Under the pieces are notes generated by a model. That model was not told the origin of the DNA and did no database searches. It worked only from the letters and a program-made list of their open reading frames with translations. Below are positions 27,610 to 35,649 of a stretch of 64,000 bases of DNA, one piece after another. Origin of the DNA: an uncultured Sphingomonadaceae bacterium (GTDB taxonomy: Bacteria; Pseudomonadota; Alphaproteobacteria; Sphingomonadales; Sphingomonadaceae); contig CALKJZ010000002.1 in NCBI GenBank assembly GCA_937995515.1, positions 1 through 64,000 of the forward strand. Reading direction: 5' to 3'. The translations under genes and the position numbers were made by a program. The first letter of the stretch is position 1. Every line of letters begins with the position of its first letter.

Positions 27610-28248
27610 TCAGCCCCCGCGGGCGAGCGCTCCGCGCAGTGCTTCGGCAGTCCAGGTGATCGAGAAGGCGCCGCGCAGGTCGCCGGCGGCAAACCCCGTA
27701 GCACGATCCTCGGGGTAGCGCTCGGCGATGGCGGCCCGGATCTCGGGTGCAAGCATGTCGGCCGGGCCGTGGCAGGCAAGGCACTGCGGCGCCGCGGGGA
27801 TGGCGCGCAGGAACCGCAGCCGCTCGCCTCCGCCGTCGCGTTCCACCACGCTGTGGCGACGCGGCCGGCCGCTTCCGGGCTCCAGCGGGTCCCCCTCCCA
27901 TTGCGCCATCACCGCCGCCTCCAACCCATCGGGCACGGCGGCCGGGTTGCGGTTGCGCAGCGCCGTGCGCCTGACCGTCGCGCCGGTCTCGGCCGAAAGC
28001 TGCCCGGCAATCGCAGGCGCCTCCTCGGCGCAGACATGGATGGCCGCAACCATGCCGTCGCTGGCAATCGTTTCCTGCAGCCGGTCGATCAGCTGCGCCT
28101 GGAAACGGTCTGCCACCACAGACGACAGCGCGGTTCCGGCTGCGATCTCAGCCTCGGTGAGCGGTCGCGGCGCGCGGCAGGCAAAGAGGGCCAGCGCCAG
28201 TGTCGCCACGAGAAGACCCGAGCGGCGGATGTTCAGTCGGCGGTGCAT
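27610..28248 (-). CDS. Tll0287-like/DUF3365 haem-binding lipoprotein
   Basis: 212 residues from ATG 28248 (frame open to 28287). The signal LLVATLALALFAC suggests a lipoprotein with a lipobox cysteine. A single c-type haem motif QCLACHG is near the C-terminus, after a long helical region containing HVCAEEAPAIAGQLS and ALRNRNPAAVPD. This arrangement fits the DUF3365 (Tll0287-like) domain, a small haem-binding sensor fold that also occurs alone in the periplasm. Role unknown; redox or gas sensing is a guess. Confidence 0.8.
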   Translation of the reverse strand: MHRRLNIRRSGLLVATLALALFACRAPRPLTEAEIAAGTALSSVVADRFQAQLIDRLQETIASDGMVAAIHVCAEEAPAIAGQLSAETGATVRRTALRNRNPAAVPDGLEAAVMAQWEGDPLEPGSGRPRRHSVVERDGGGERLRFLRAIPAAPQCLACHGPADMLAPEIRAAIAERYPEDRATGFAAGDLRGAFSITWTAEALRGALARGG

Positions 28249-28504
28249 CCGCCGGTCGCTGCGATGATTCACGGGCCTGCGTGCCATCGGCCCCGGTTTC
28301 AGCGGCCGCGTCCGCGCGCCCGGCCCGCGTGCTCCGCTCTCTTGCGCGCGTCCGCGACTTGCCTCTGGGGGCGGGGCCTTCCCGCCCGCCGGCGGCGTGG
28401 CCAGCCGGTGCCGCGCACCGGGCGCCCCCCGTCTGCGTTGCAGCCCCCGACTGCAGGCGCCCGTCCACCGCGCGGATCCCGGGCGCTCGTTCCGGGCACG
28501 CGAT
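28249..28504. other. GC-rich gap between clpS and the haem lipoprotein
   Basis: 256 bases with very high GC. Frames cross it on both strands but none has a start with ribosome site or a recognisable sequence. I see no gene in it. Confidence 0.4.
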
Positions 28505-28891
28505 TCAGGCCTTCTCCAGCGTGCACTGCAGCGGGTGCTGGTGCTGCTTGGCGAACTCCATCACCTGCGTCACCTTGGTCTCGGCCACCTCGTAGGTGAA
28601 GATGCCGCACACCCCGACGCCCTTCTGGTGCACATGCAGCATCACCCGCGTCGCGTCCTCGACCGACATGCGGAAGAAGCGCTGCAGCACATGTACCACG
28701 AACTCCATCGGCGTGTAGTCGTCGTTCAGCATCAGCACCTTGTAGAGCGAGGGCTTTTTGGTTTGCGTGCGGGTTCGGGTGACGACACCGGTGCCGGTCC
28801 CGCTGTTGCTGCGGCCGTCATCGTCCCGGTCGCCCAGGCCACACGAGACCCGGCCCGGGGCATTCCACCTGCTGAACCTGCCTCTATCCAT
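28505..28891 (-). CDS. clpS: ClpS adaptor protein
   Basis: Delivers N-degron substrates to ClpAP, including those made by Aat (21924-22733). 128 residues from ATG 28891. The core has [20 protein letters not shown] (ligand-binding Asn-Asp and the following Met gate), [22 protein letters not shown] and the conserved [10 protein letters not shown] end. The N-terminal 40 residues, charged and low complexity, are longer than in E. coli; the true start may be later. clpA is not adjacent. Confidence 0.92.
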   Translation of the reverse strand: MDRGRFSRWNAPGRVSCGLGDRDDDGRSNSGTGTGVVTRTRTQTKKPSLYKVLMLNDDYTPMEFVVHVLQRFFRMSVEDATRVMLHVHQKGVGVCGIFTYEVAETKVTQVMEFAKQHQHPLQCTLEKA

Positions 28892-29174
28892 GCTGCAAAC
28901 CGAACTCCCGGACCGAGGGCACACCCGTCATCGACAGGTCATGCCCGCGCTCTAGATAAGCCGCCATCAGAATACCAAAGTGCGCGCGGCAAGGGCAAGC
29001 GCGGCCGGGCATTGCCGAGACGCGTGCGACCAATCGACGGACGGCCTCGCGCCCGGTCCGTGCTGCCGCACCCCATCGGGGCAGGGTCTGCCCGGCTGAT
29101 TGTGCTGCATTGCAAGACGCCCGAGGAAGGCCCATGTGCATGTCGAAACCGTTCACGGACCGGAAGAGCGCTTC

Positions 29175-30278
29175 TTGACCAACCGACGGCTCCTGCCGCG
29201 CGCTGCGGCCCTCCTTCTGATGCTGCCGCTGCTAGGCGGCTGCTCGCTTCTTGGCGACGCCGACAATGGCAAGGCCAGCGGCGGCGGGCAGGGCCGCGGC
29301 GACCGCGCGCCGCTGGTGGTTGCCGCAACGGTCGAGACGGTGGAGCTTGCCGATACCATCGAGGCCGTTGGCACGGCGTTTGCAAACGAGCAGGCCGACC
29401 TCAACTCGACCGTGACCGAGCGGATCGCGCGCGTGAACTTCGCCGATGGCGCCTATGTGCCCCGCGGCGCCGTCATCGCCGAGCTGGTGCGCACCCAGCA
29501 GGGGGCTTCGCTCACCGAAAGCCGGGCGCGGCTGACCGAGGCCCGGCAGCGCCTTGACCGGCTGAAGGCGCTGCAGAAAGACGGGTTTGCAACCCGCGCC
29601 CAGGTGGAAGAGGCGGAAGCGGCGGTCAATGTTGCGCGCGCGCAGGCCGCCTCGGCCGAGGGGTCGATCGGCGACCGGGTGGTGCGGGCACCCTTCTCCG
29701 GCTGGCTGTCGCTCAGGCGGATCTCGCCGGGCGCGGTGGTGAACGCGGGCACGACGATTGCGACAATCGTCGACCACAGCCGCATCAAGCTCGACTTTTC
29801 CGTGCCCGAGACCATGCTGGCGGCGGTGCAGCCCGGCCTTGCCATCGAGGCGCGCGCGGCCGCCTTTCCCGGCGAGACCTTCCGCGGCACCGTGGCAACC
29901 GTCGACCCGCTTGTCGATCCGGTCACGCGCTCGGTCATGGTGCGCGCGATCCTTCCCAACCCCGACCTCCGGCTGCGCCCGGGCATGCTGATGACGGTGG
30001 AGCTGAAATCGCGGCCGCGCGAGGCGCTTGCCGTGCCGGAATCGGCAGTCGTCGGCGAGGGCGCGCGGAGCTTCGTCTACCGGCTCGACGACGACAACGT
30101 CGCGCGGCGGCAGCCGGTGACGACCGGGCTCCGGCGCGATGGGCAGGTCGAGATCGTCTCGGGCCTTGCCGCAGGTGACCGGATCGTGGCCGAGGGCACC
30201 GTCAAGGTCCGCGATGGCGCAACCGTCCGGCCCGCAGCGCGTCCGGGCGCGCCGCCGGCCGGGGAGGAGCCGGCATGA
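29175..30278 (+). CDS. RND efflux periplasmic adaptor (membrane fusion protein)
   Basis: About 367 residues with a lipoprotein signal RRLLPRAAALLLMLPLLGGC (lipobox LGGC). Order: beta-barrel and lipoyl halves (VNFADGAYVPRGAVIAELV), coiled-coil hairpin with LTEARQRLDRLKALQKDGFA, second lipoyl half (RVVRAPFSGWLSLRRI), beta-barrel and membrane-proximal domain. Two starts compete: TTG 29175 with GGAAGAG upstream gives a classical lipoprotein signal, and GTG 29136 has the better GAGGAAGG site but an acidic leader. The stop overlaps the start of the RND pump (ATGA). Confidence 0.9.
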   Translation: MTNRRLLPRAAALLLMLPLLGGCSLLGDADNGKASGGGQGRGDRAPLVVAATVETVELADTIEAVGTAFANEQADLNSTVTERIARVNFADGAYVPRGAVIAELVRTQQGASLTESRARLTEARQRLDRLKALQKDGFATRAQVEEAEAAVNVARAQAASAEGSIGDRVVRAPFSGWLSLRRISPGAVVNAGTTIATIVDHSRIKLDFSVPETMLAAVQPGLAIEARAAAFPGETFRGTVATVDPLVDPVTRSVMVRAILPNPDLRLRPGMLMTVELKSRPREALAVPESAVVGEGARSFVYRLDDDNVARRQPVTTGLRRDGQVEIVSGLAAGDRIVAEGTVKVRDGATVRPAARPGAPPAGEEPA

Positions 30279-33200
30279 TCCTCTCCGACATCTCGGTCAG
30301 GCGGCCGGTCCTCGCAGTCGTCATGTCGCTGGTGCTCGTGCTGGCCGGCGTCGTCGCCTATCTCAACCTGCCGGTGCGCGACCTGCCGGCCATCGAGCCG
30401 CCGGTCGTCTCGATTGATGTCGCCTACCCCGGGGCCAATGCGCAGGTGGTCGAAAACCGGGTCACCCAGCTCATCGAAGACCGGATCAGCGGCATCGAGG
30501 GCATCGACAACATCGTCTCCCGCTCGCGCGACGGGCGCGCCGACATCACCATCGAGTTCGCCGCCAGCCGCGACATCGATGCGGCCGCCAACGATGTGCG
30601 CGACCGGGTGCAGGGGGTGCTCGGCCTGCTGCCCCGCGAGGCGGATCCGCCGCAGATCCGCAAGGTCGATGTCGATGCCCAGCCGGTGCTGTGGCTCAAC
30701 CTCATCCACCCGACGTGGGACGTGATGGAACTGACCGACTATGCCGAGCGCCTGCTCGTCGACCGGTTCGGGGCCATCGACGGGGTCGCGCGCGTGCAGG
30801 TGAGCGGCGGCGGCCGGCCGTCGATCCGGGTCTGGCTGTCGCCGCAGCGGCTGGTCGCCTTCGGGCTCGCCCCAGCAGATGTCGAACAGGCGCTGCGGCG
30901 GCAGAATGTGGAGCTGCCAGCCGGAAGGGTCGAGGGCGAGGCGGTCAACCTCTCGGTGCGGGTCAACCGGGCCTTTGCGACCGAGGAGGATTTCCGCCAG
31001 CTGGTCGTCCGGCGCGGCGACGATGGCTATCTTGTCCGCCTGGGTGACGTGGCGCGCATCTCGCGCGAGCCGGAGAATCGCTACTCGCTCTTCCGGTCCA
31101 ACGGCGAACCGGCAATCGGCCTCGGGATCGTGCGCCAGTCGGGCGCCAACACGCTGCAGGTCGCCAACGACGTCAAGGCCGAGGTCGAGCGGCTGCGCCC
31201 GCAGCTGCCCCCGGGGCTGGAGATCGCCGTGGGGTTCGACAGTTCGGTCTTCATCCAGAAGTCGATCGACAATGTGTGGGAGACGCTCGCCATCGCGGCC
31301 GCGCTCGTGGTCTCCGTCATCCTCCTGTTCCTCGGCAGCCTGCGCGCGACCATCATCCCGGCGGTCACCGTTCCCATCTCGCTCCTTGCCACCTTCATCG
31401 TCCTCTACCTGCTTGGCTATTCGCTCAACCTGCTCACCCTTCTGGCCTTCGTGCTCGCCATCGGGCTGGTGGTCGACGACGCGATCGTGGTGCTCGAGAA
31501 CATCTACTACCGGATCGAGCGCGGCGAGCCGCCGCTGGTCGCCGCCTTCGAGGGCGCCCGGCAGGTGGGCTTTGCGGTGCTTGCAACATCGGTCGTCGTG
31601 TGCGCCGTCTTCGTGCCGCTCTATTTCGTCGCAGGCTCCACCGGCTCGCTGTTCCGCGAACTTGCCGGCGCGATGATCGGGGCGGTCGCCTTCTCCACCT
31701 TCGTTGCGCTCACGCTCATTCCCGTCCTCTGCTCGAAGCTCCTGAAGCCCAAGTCCGAAGGCGGCAGGCAGGGTGCGTTCCAGGCCTGGTTTGACCGGCA
31801 GTTCGCCCGGGTCCAGGCGGGCTATCGGCGCCTCCTCGTCCGCCTCGTCGGGCGACCGTGGCTCGTCGGCGGCACGGCAGCCGCCTTCGTCGCCCTGTCG
31901 CTCCTTGCGGCCACCCTGCTCGAAAGCGAGCTCGCCCCTCCGGAAGACACGGGCAACTTCTTCGCCAGCATCACCGCCGCGGAAGGAACAGGCTTCGATC
32001 GCATGGCGCAGATCATGCGCGATCTCGAAGCCGAGCTCCTGCCGCTGGTCGGGCCCGAGGGCGGGGTCCGGCGGATGCTGGTGCGCGCACCCGGCTCCTG
32101 GGGGCCAACGGAGGATTTCGCAAGCGGCAACATGATCGTCTTCCTCCTGCCGTGGGAAGACCGCGATGCCTCGACCGACGAGATCCGCAGCGAGTTCCAG
32201 CAGCGCATCGGGCAGGATCCGCGCGTGCGCGGCAACACCTTCTCCGGCAATCTGCTCTCGCGCGGGCGCGGGCGCCCCGTCCAGCTGGTGATCGCCGGCG
32301 ACTCGTTCGAGGATCTCAGCGCCGCGCGCGACCGTATTTTCGCCGCCGCCGAGGCCTTCCCCGGCATCGTTGATCTCGACTCCGACTATCGCGAAACCCG
32401 GCCGCAGCTCCTGCTCGACATCGATACCAGCCGCGCAGGCGACCTCGGCGTGCCGGTCGCCGCCATCGGCGAGACGCTCGAGACCATGCTGGGCTCCCGC
32501 CGGGTGACCACCTTTATCGACCGCGGCGAGGAATATCAGGTGATTGTCCAGGCGGAGGATTCCGAGCGGGCGTCGCCCTCGAACCTTGCCAACATCTTCG
32601 TGCGCTCGACCGTCAGCGGCGAGCTCGTGCCGCTGTCCAACCTCGTGCGCAAGCGCGAGGCAGCGCTTGCCGGCGAGCTCGGCCGGTTCGACAAGATGCG
32701 CGCAATCACCCTGCAGGCAAGCCTTGCACCAGGCACCACGCTCGGCCAGGCGCTGGATTTCCTCGAGGCCGAGGCGCTGAAGCAGCCAGAGGTGAAGGCC
32801 ATCGGCTACCGCGGCGAGTCGCGCGCCCTCAAGCAGACGGGGAGCTCGCTGTGGCTGGTGCTCGGTATCACCGTCCTGCTCGTCTACCTCGTGCTCGCCG
32901 CCCAGTTCGAGAGCTTCGTGCACCCGGCGGTGATCATCCTTGCCGTGCCCATGGCGGTGGGCGGCGGGCTCCTCGGCCTCGTGCTCACCGGCGGCACGCT
33001 CAACCTCTTCTCGCAGGTGGGGGTCATCATCCTCGTCGGGCTGGCGGCCAAGAACGGGATTCTCATCGTCGAGTTCATCAACCAGATCCGCGACGAGGGC
33101 CGCGCGTTCCTCGAGGCGGTGCTCGATGGGTCGGAGCGGCGCCTGCGGCCCATTCTCATGACCTCCTTTGCAACCGTGGCCGGGGCGGTGCCGCTGATGC

Positions 33201-33418
33201 TGGCCTCGGGCGCAGGCGCCGGCTCGCGGCAGGCGATCGGGGTGGTCATCGTGTTCGGCGTTGCCATCTCCACGCTGCTCACGCTGTTCGTCATTCCCAC
33301 CTTCTACGCGGCGTTTGCCCGCGGCACGACGAGCCCCGAGGAGACGGCGCGCCGACTTGCGGCCGAACGCGAACGCCTGGGCCAGGTGGCGGCCGCAGCG
33401 CCGCAGGCTGCCGAATGA
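30275..33418 (+). CDS. RND-family efflux permease (AcrB/HAE1-like)
   Basis: 1047 residues, the size of a proton-driven RND exporter with 12 membrane helices and two large periplasmic loops. It begins MILSDISVRRPVLAVVMSLV, carries the proton-relay aspartates in GLVVDDAIVVLENIYY (helix 4), and repeats the helix pattern near 860-1010. It should pair with the adaptor just upstream; no TolC-type outer membrane gene is nearby. Substrate unknown. It is coupled to TspO downstream by ATGA. Confidence 0.95.
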   Translation: MILSDISVRRPVLAVVMSLVLVLAGVVAYLNLPVRDLPAIEPPVVSIDVAYPGANAQVVENRVTQLIEDRISGIEGIDNIVSRSRDGRADITIEFAASRDIDAAANDVRDRVQGVLGLLPREADPPQIRKVDVDAQPVLWLNLIHPTWDVMELTDYAERLLVDRFGAIDGVARVQVSGGGRPSIRVWLSPQRLVAFGLAPADVEQALRRQNVELPAGRVEGEAVNLSVRVNRAFATEEDFRQLVVRRGDDGYLVRLGDVARISREPENRYSLFRSNGEPAIGLGIVRQSGANTLQVANDVKAEVERLRPQLPPGLEIAVGFDSSVFIQKSIDNVWETLAIAAALVVSVILLFLGSLRATIIPAVTVPISLLATFIVLYLLGYSLNLLTLLAFVLAIGLVVDDAIVVLENIYYRIERGEPPLVAAFEGARQVGFAVLATSVVVCAVFVPLYFVAGSTGSLFRELAGAMIGAVAFSTFVALTLIPVLCSKLLKPKSEGGRQGAFQAWFDRQFARVQAGYRRLLVRLVGRPWLVGGTAAAFVALSLLAATLLESELAPPEDTGNFFASITAAEGTGFDRMAQIMRDLEAELLPLVGPEGGVRRMLVRAPGSWGPTEDFASGNMIVFLLPWEDRDASTDEIRSEFQQRIGQDPRVRGNTFSGNLLSRGRGRPVQLVIAGDSFEDLSAARDRIFAAAEAFPGIVDLDSDYRETRPQLLLDIDTSRAGDLGVPVAAIGETLETMLGSRRVTTFIDRGEEYQVIVQAEDSERASPSNLANIFVRSTVSGELVPLSNLVRKREAALAGELGRFDKMRAITLQASLAPGTTLGQALDFLEAEALKQPEVKAIGYRGESRALKQTGSSLWLVLGITVLLVYLVLAAQFESFVHPAVIILAVPMAVGGGLLGLVLTGGTLNLFSQVGVIILVGLAAKNGILIVEFINQIRDEGRAFLEAVLDGSERRLRPILMTSFATVAGAVPLMLASGAGAGSRQAIGVVIVFGVAISTLLTLFVIPTFYAAFARGTTSPEETARRLAAERERLGQVAAAAPQAAE

Positions 33419-33954
33419 GCACACCCGAGCGCCTCCTGCGCCCCGGCTGGCGCGCCGGCGATGCGGTCCGCCGCCTGCCCGGCTGGGCGCTCACGCTCCT
33501 TGCGGTCCTCACGCTCAACGCCATGGGCGGCGCCTCGGCGCTGGTTGGCGATCCGCCGACAGCCAACGCCTGGTACCAGGCGCTCGAGCTGCCGCGCCTG
33601 CAGCCGCCCGGCTGGGCCTTCGGCCTTGCCTGGACCCTGCTCTACAGCCTGCTCGGCTTCGTGCTCGCACGCCTGCTCATGGCACCGCCGGGCCCCGCGC
33701 AGCGGCGCGCCTTCGGCCTGTTCGGCCTGCAGTTCGCGCTCAACCTCGCCTGGTCGCCGCTGTTCTTCGCGGCCCAGGCGATTGCCGCGGCGCTCCTTCT
33801 GCTCGGGCTGCTCCTCGGTGCTGCAGTTGCCGCCACACGCGCCATCGGCCGGGTGGACCGGCACCTCGCCTGGGCAATGGTTCCCTATCTGGTCTGGCTC
33901 GGCTATGCGCTCGCCCTGAACTGGCGGCTGCTGCTGCTGAACCCGGGCGCCTGA
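33415..33954 (+). CDS. TspO/MBR-family tryptophan-rich membrane protein
   Basis: 179 residues with five hydrophobic helices. Family features are LGDPPTANAWYQALELPRLQPPGW-like region (W-Y, PPGWAF), the WTLLYSLLGF helix, LFGLQFALNLAWSPLFF and VPYLVWLGYALALNW. TspO proteins bind porphyrins and cholesterol-like ligands and act in tetrapyrrole or stress control. The N-terminus is about 25 residues longer than usual. Its start lies in the stop of the RND permease, an unusual operon partner. Confidence 0.88.
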   Translation: MSTPERLLRPGWRAGDAVRRLPGWALTLLAVLTLNAMGGASALVGDPPTANAWYQALELPRLQPPGWAFGLAWTLLYSLLGFVLARLLMAPPGPAQRRAFGLFGLQFALNLAWSPLFFAAQAIAAALLLLGLLLGAAVAATRAIGRVDRHLAWAMVPYLVWLGYALALNWRLLLLNPGA

Positions 33955-33971
33955 ACGGCGAGGAGCGCGCG

Positions 33972-34214
33972 ATGCAGAAGGACAATCCGATTCTCGAGGA
34001 TCTGACCCGGCTGATGACGGGCATCGCGGGCACGGTTGCAGGCGCCAGCCGCGAGGCCGAGCAGCGCCTGCGCGAGAAGATGCGCGAAATGGTCGCCGGC
34101 GAGGGCTTCGTTTCGCGCGAGGAGTTCGAGGCGGTGCGCGAGCTTGCCGCCAACACCCGCGCCGAGGTCGAGGCGCTGAAGGCCGAGCTCGCAGCCCTGC
34201 GCGAGGGACGCTGA
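33972..34214 (+). CDS. UbiK-family accessory factor (BMFP domain)
   Basis: 80 residues, all helical: an amphipathic start (NPILEDLTRLMTGIAGTVAG), the VSREEFEAVRELA turn and a C-terminal coiled coil (EVEALKAELAAL). This is the pattern of the YqiC/UbiK family, trimeric membrane-fusogenic proteins that assist ubiquinone synthesis in E. coli. GAGGAG lies upstream of ATG 33972. It follows TspO by 17 bases and is probably in the same transcript. Confidence 0.85.
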   Translation: MQKDNPILEDLTRLMTGIAGTVAGASREAEQRLREKMREMVAGEGFVSREEFEAVRELAANTRAEVEALKAELAALREGR

Positions 34215-34331
34215 GGCTTATCCACCGCGATTTTGCGCCGGAGCAATGGCGCAGCTTGCATCCCGCCCGCGCTTGCCGCAACATCTTGTGGCCGAGGTTC
34301 GCGGAAGCCACCAGACAAAGGATCTTGCGAC

Positions 34332-34850
34332 ATGATTGGCCTGGACAGCGACGTCGCGCCCGAGGGCGCAGCCCCCATCGACATGCTGGAGCAATATTTC
34401 AGCAGCCACAACTGGGCGTTCGAGCGGGACGGCGACGAGGAGATCGTGGCCACCGTCAAGGGCAGCTGGTCCGACTATGAGCTGCGGGCGCTCTGGCGCG
34501 AGGAGGAGCGGGTGCTGCAGTTCATCGCGATGACCGGCATTTCTGCGTCGCAGGCAGAGGCAGAGACGCGTGCCCGCCTCTACGAGGCCATGGGCCTCGT
34601 GAACGAGCAGATGTGGCTCGGGCACTTCGAGCTCTGGTCCGCCGATGGCGCGATCCTGTTCCGCCACGCAGCCCTCGTCGGCGGCGAGGGGGAGCCCGCG
34701 CTCGGCCTGGTCGAGACGGAAGCGCTGGTCGACGCCGCAATCGACGAATGCGAGCGCTATTTCCCGGTGTTCCAGTTCGTGCTCTGGGGCGGCAAGACCG
34801 CGCGGGAGGCGCTGGCCGCCTCGCTGATCGACACCGAAGGCGAAGCCTGA
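34332..34850 (+). CDS. YbjN-domain protein
   Basis: 172 residues, acidic. The YbjN fold is indicated by IDMLEQYFSSHNWAFERDGDEE, VKGSWSDYELRALWREEERV and the C-terminal ALVDAAIDECERYFPVFQFVLWGG. YbjN proteins are sensory or chaperone-like factors of unclear role, similar to type III secretion chaperones. Start at ATG 34332. The 117-base gap before it includes a TGCGCC/GGCGCA hairpin at 34234-34253. Confidence 0.85.
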   Translation: MIGLDSDVAPEGAAPIDMLEQYFSSHNWAFERDGDEEIVATVKGSWSDYELRALWREEERVLQFIAMTGISASQAEAETRARLYEAMGLVNEQMWLGHFELWSADGAILFRHAALVGGEGEPALGLVETEALVDAAIDECERYFPVFQFVLWGGKTAREALAASLIDTEGEA

Positions 34851-35063
34851 GCCCTCGCTCGCGCGCCCCGAGCGCGATGGACGGCCGTGCCCGCGGTGCG
34901 GCCGGAAAGCCATGCCTCATGGGCACGGGCGCCATGCATCAGCGCGCACTGCAAAAAAGATAGGTTTTCTGCAACTTGCTGTTGAAAAACGAGTTTTCTC
35001 ACGAGATCGTGTTTTGTGTGCTGCGTTGCACAAGATCTTGGCTGTGGGCCGGCGATCGGCCGC

Positions 35064-35092
35064 TTGACAGGATTTGAGTGCTACTCTAAGTA
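35064..35092 (+). promoter_or_regulatory. Sigma-70-like promoter of the small exported protein
   Basis: Perfect -35 TTGACA at 35064-35069, a 17-base spacer, and a -10-like TAAGTA at 35087-35092. Leader to ATG 35202 would be about 100 bases. The -10 lies inside a palindrome, so access is likely to be controlled by a repressor. Confidence 0.65.
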
Positions 35093-35118
35093 GCGCTCAG
35101 CTGATTTGAGCGTTGCTC
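35071..35118. promoter_or_regulatory. Operator-like repeats over the -10 region
   Basis: An 11-bp inverted repeat with one mismatch, TGAGTGCTACT (35075-35085) and AGTAGCGCTCA (35089-35099), covers the -10 box. A 16-base direct repeat, GATTTGAGTGCTACTC (35071-35086) and GATTTGAGCGTTGCTC (35103-35118), matches at 13 of 16 positions with a 32-base period, three helical turns. The shared element is GAGYGYTRCTC, present three times. The shape suits a TetR- or MarR-type dimeric repressor; none is encoded nearby. Confidence 0.6.
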
Positions 35119-35201
35119 GGTTTCCCGCTGCCCCGAGCAGCCGACCGAGCGCCAAGGGACCACAACCGGGCGACGCCAGCCCGCCAGACAGGAGACACGA
35201 C

Positions 35202-35492
35202 ATGCGTACCATCCTTCTTTCCGCTGCCGCCACCGCCCTCGTCTTCTCCGCCGTGCCGGTTGCGGCCTCGAGCGAGGTGTGCGCCACCGCGCCTGATGCG
35301 CTGCGGACGCTCGCCGCCTCGGCTGACGCCGCAACGCAAAAGCGCGCGCTGCGCAACGTCGCTCTCGGCGAGGCCCTGTGCGACGCCCGCAACCGTCTCG
35401 ACGCGCAGAAGAAGTTTGCCTCGGCAGCGCGGATCCTCGGCACCGACCTCGCCGCGGTCGCCGCCAACCAGGCCTCCGTCGCCGCGCAGTAA
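35202..35492 (+). CDS. Small exported protein of unknown function
   Basis: 96 residues. A signal peptide (MRTILLSAAATALVFSAVPVAA) precedes a 75-residue helical mature protein with two cysteines (SSEVCATAP and GEALCDARNR) and segments DALRTLAASADAATQKRAL and RILGTDLAAVAANQA. I recognise no named family. AGGAG lies seven bases before the start. It has its own regulated promoter and a strong terminator, so it is a single-gene, probably induced transcription unit. Confidence 0.75.
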   Translation: MRTILLSAAATALVFSAVPVAASSEVCATAPDALRTLAASADAATQKRALRNVALGEALCDARNRLDAQKKFASAARILGTDLAAVAANQASVAAQ

Positions 35493-35505
35493 ACCCGCTT
35501 CCTCC

Positions 35506-35572
35506 GGCAGGTCCTCTCCCCTCGACCTGCCAGGCCGGAAAGGGGCGGCGGCGTCCTGCCGCCGCCCCTTTT
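35506..35572 (+). terminator. Strong rho-independent terminator with two hairpins
   Basis: First an 8-bp stem GGCAGGTC (35506-35513) with GACCTGCC (35524-35531). Then a 14-bp perfect stem, AAAGGGGCGGCGGC (35539-35552) and GCCGCCGCCCCTTT (35558-35571), loop GTCCT, ending in TTTT. It closes the transcript of the small exported protein and can also act on the reverse strand. Confidence 0.85.
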
Positions 35573-35649
35573 CCGTTCGGCCCTCGCCCGCCTCCCGCGC
35601 CGAGGCGGCCCCTCTTGCCGTTCCGCCCGTGCCACGCCACAGACGCGCC

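Larger units (their letters stand above)
34851..35201. other. AT-rich regulatory island
   Basis: 351 bases without a gene. The stretch from about 34945 to 35118 is strikingly AT-rich for this genome, with A and T tracts and several short inverted repeats (for example CACGA GA TCGTG near 35000). It ends in a strong promoter with operator-like repeats, then a 5' leader and ribosome site for the small exported protein. Confidence 0.6.

Noticed and set aside
28148-28610. Extra genes in the clpS downstream gap
   Set aside because: All frames are Arg/Ala/Gly-rich without start signals or family features.
30077-33424. 1115-codon open frame on the minus strand opposite the RND permease
   Set aside because: Composition is rich in Asp/Glu/His/Gly/Arg as expected from reverse-reading a GC-rich gene; the plus-strand frame encodes a complete RND pump with known motifs.
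34218-34226. TTATCCACC, one mismatch from a DnaA box
   Set aside because: Single site, no cluster of boxes, no AT-rich unwinding element beside it and no origin-linked genes nearby.
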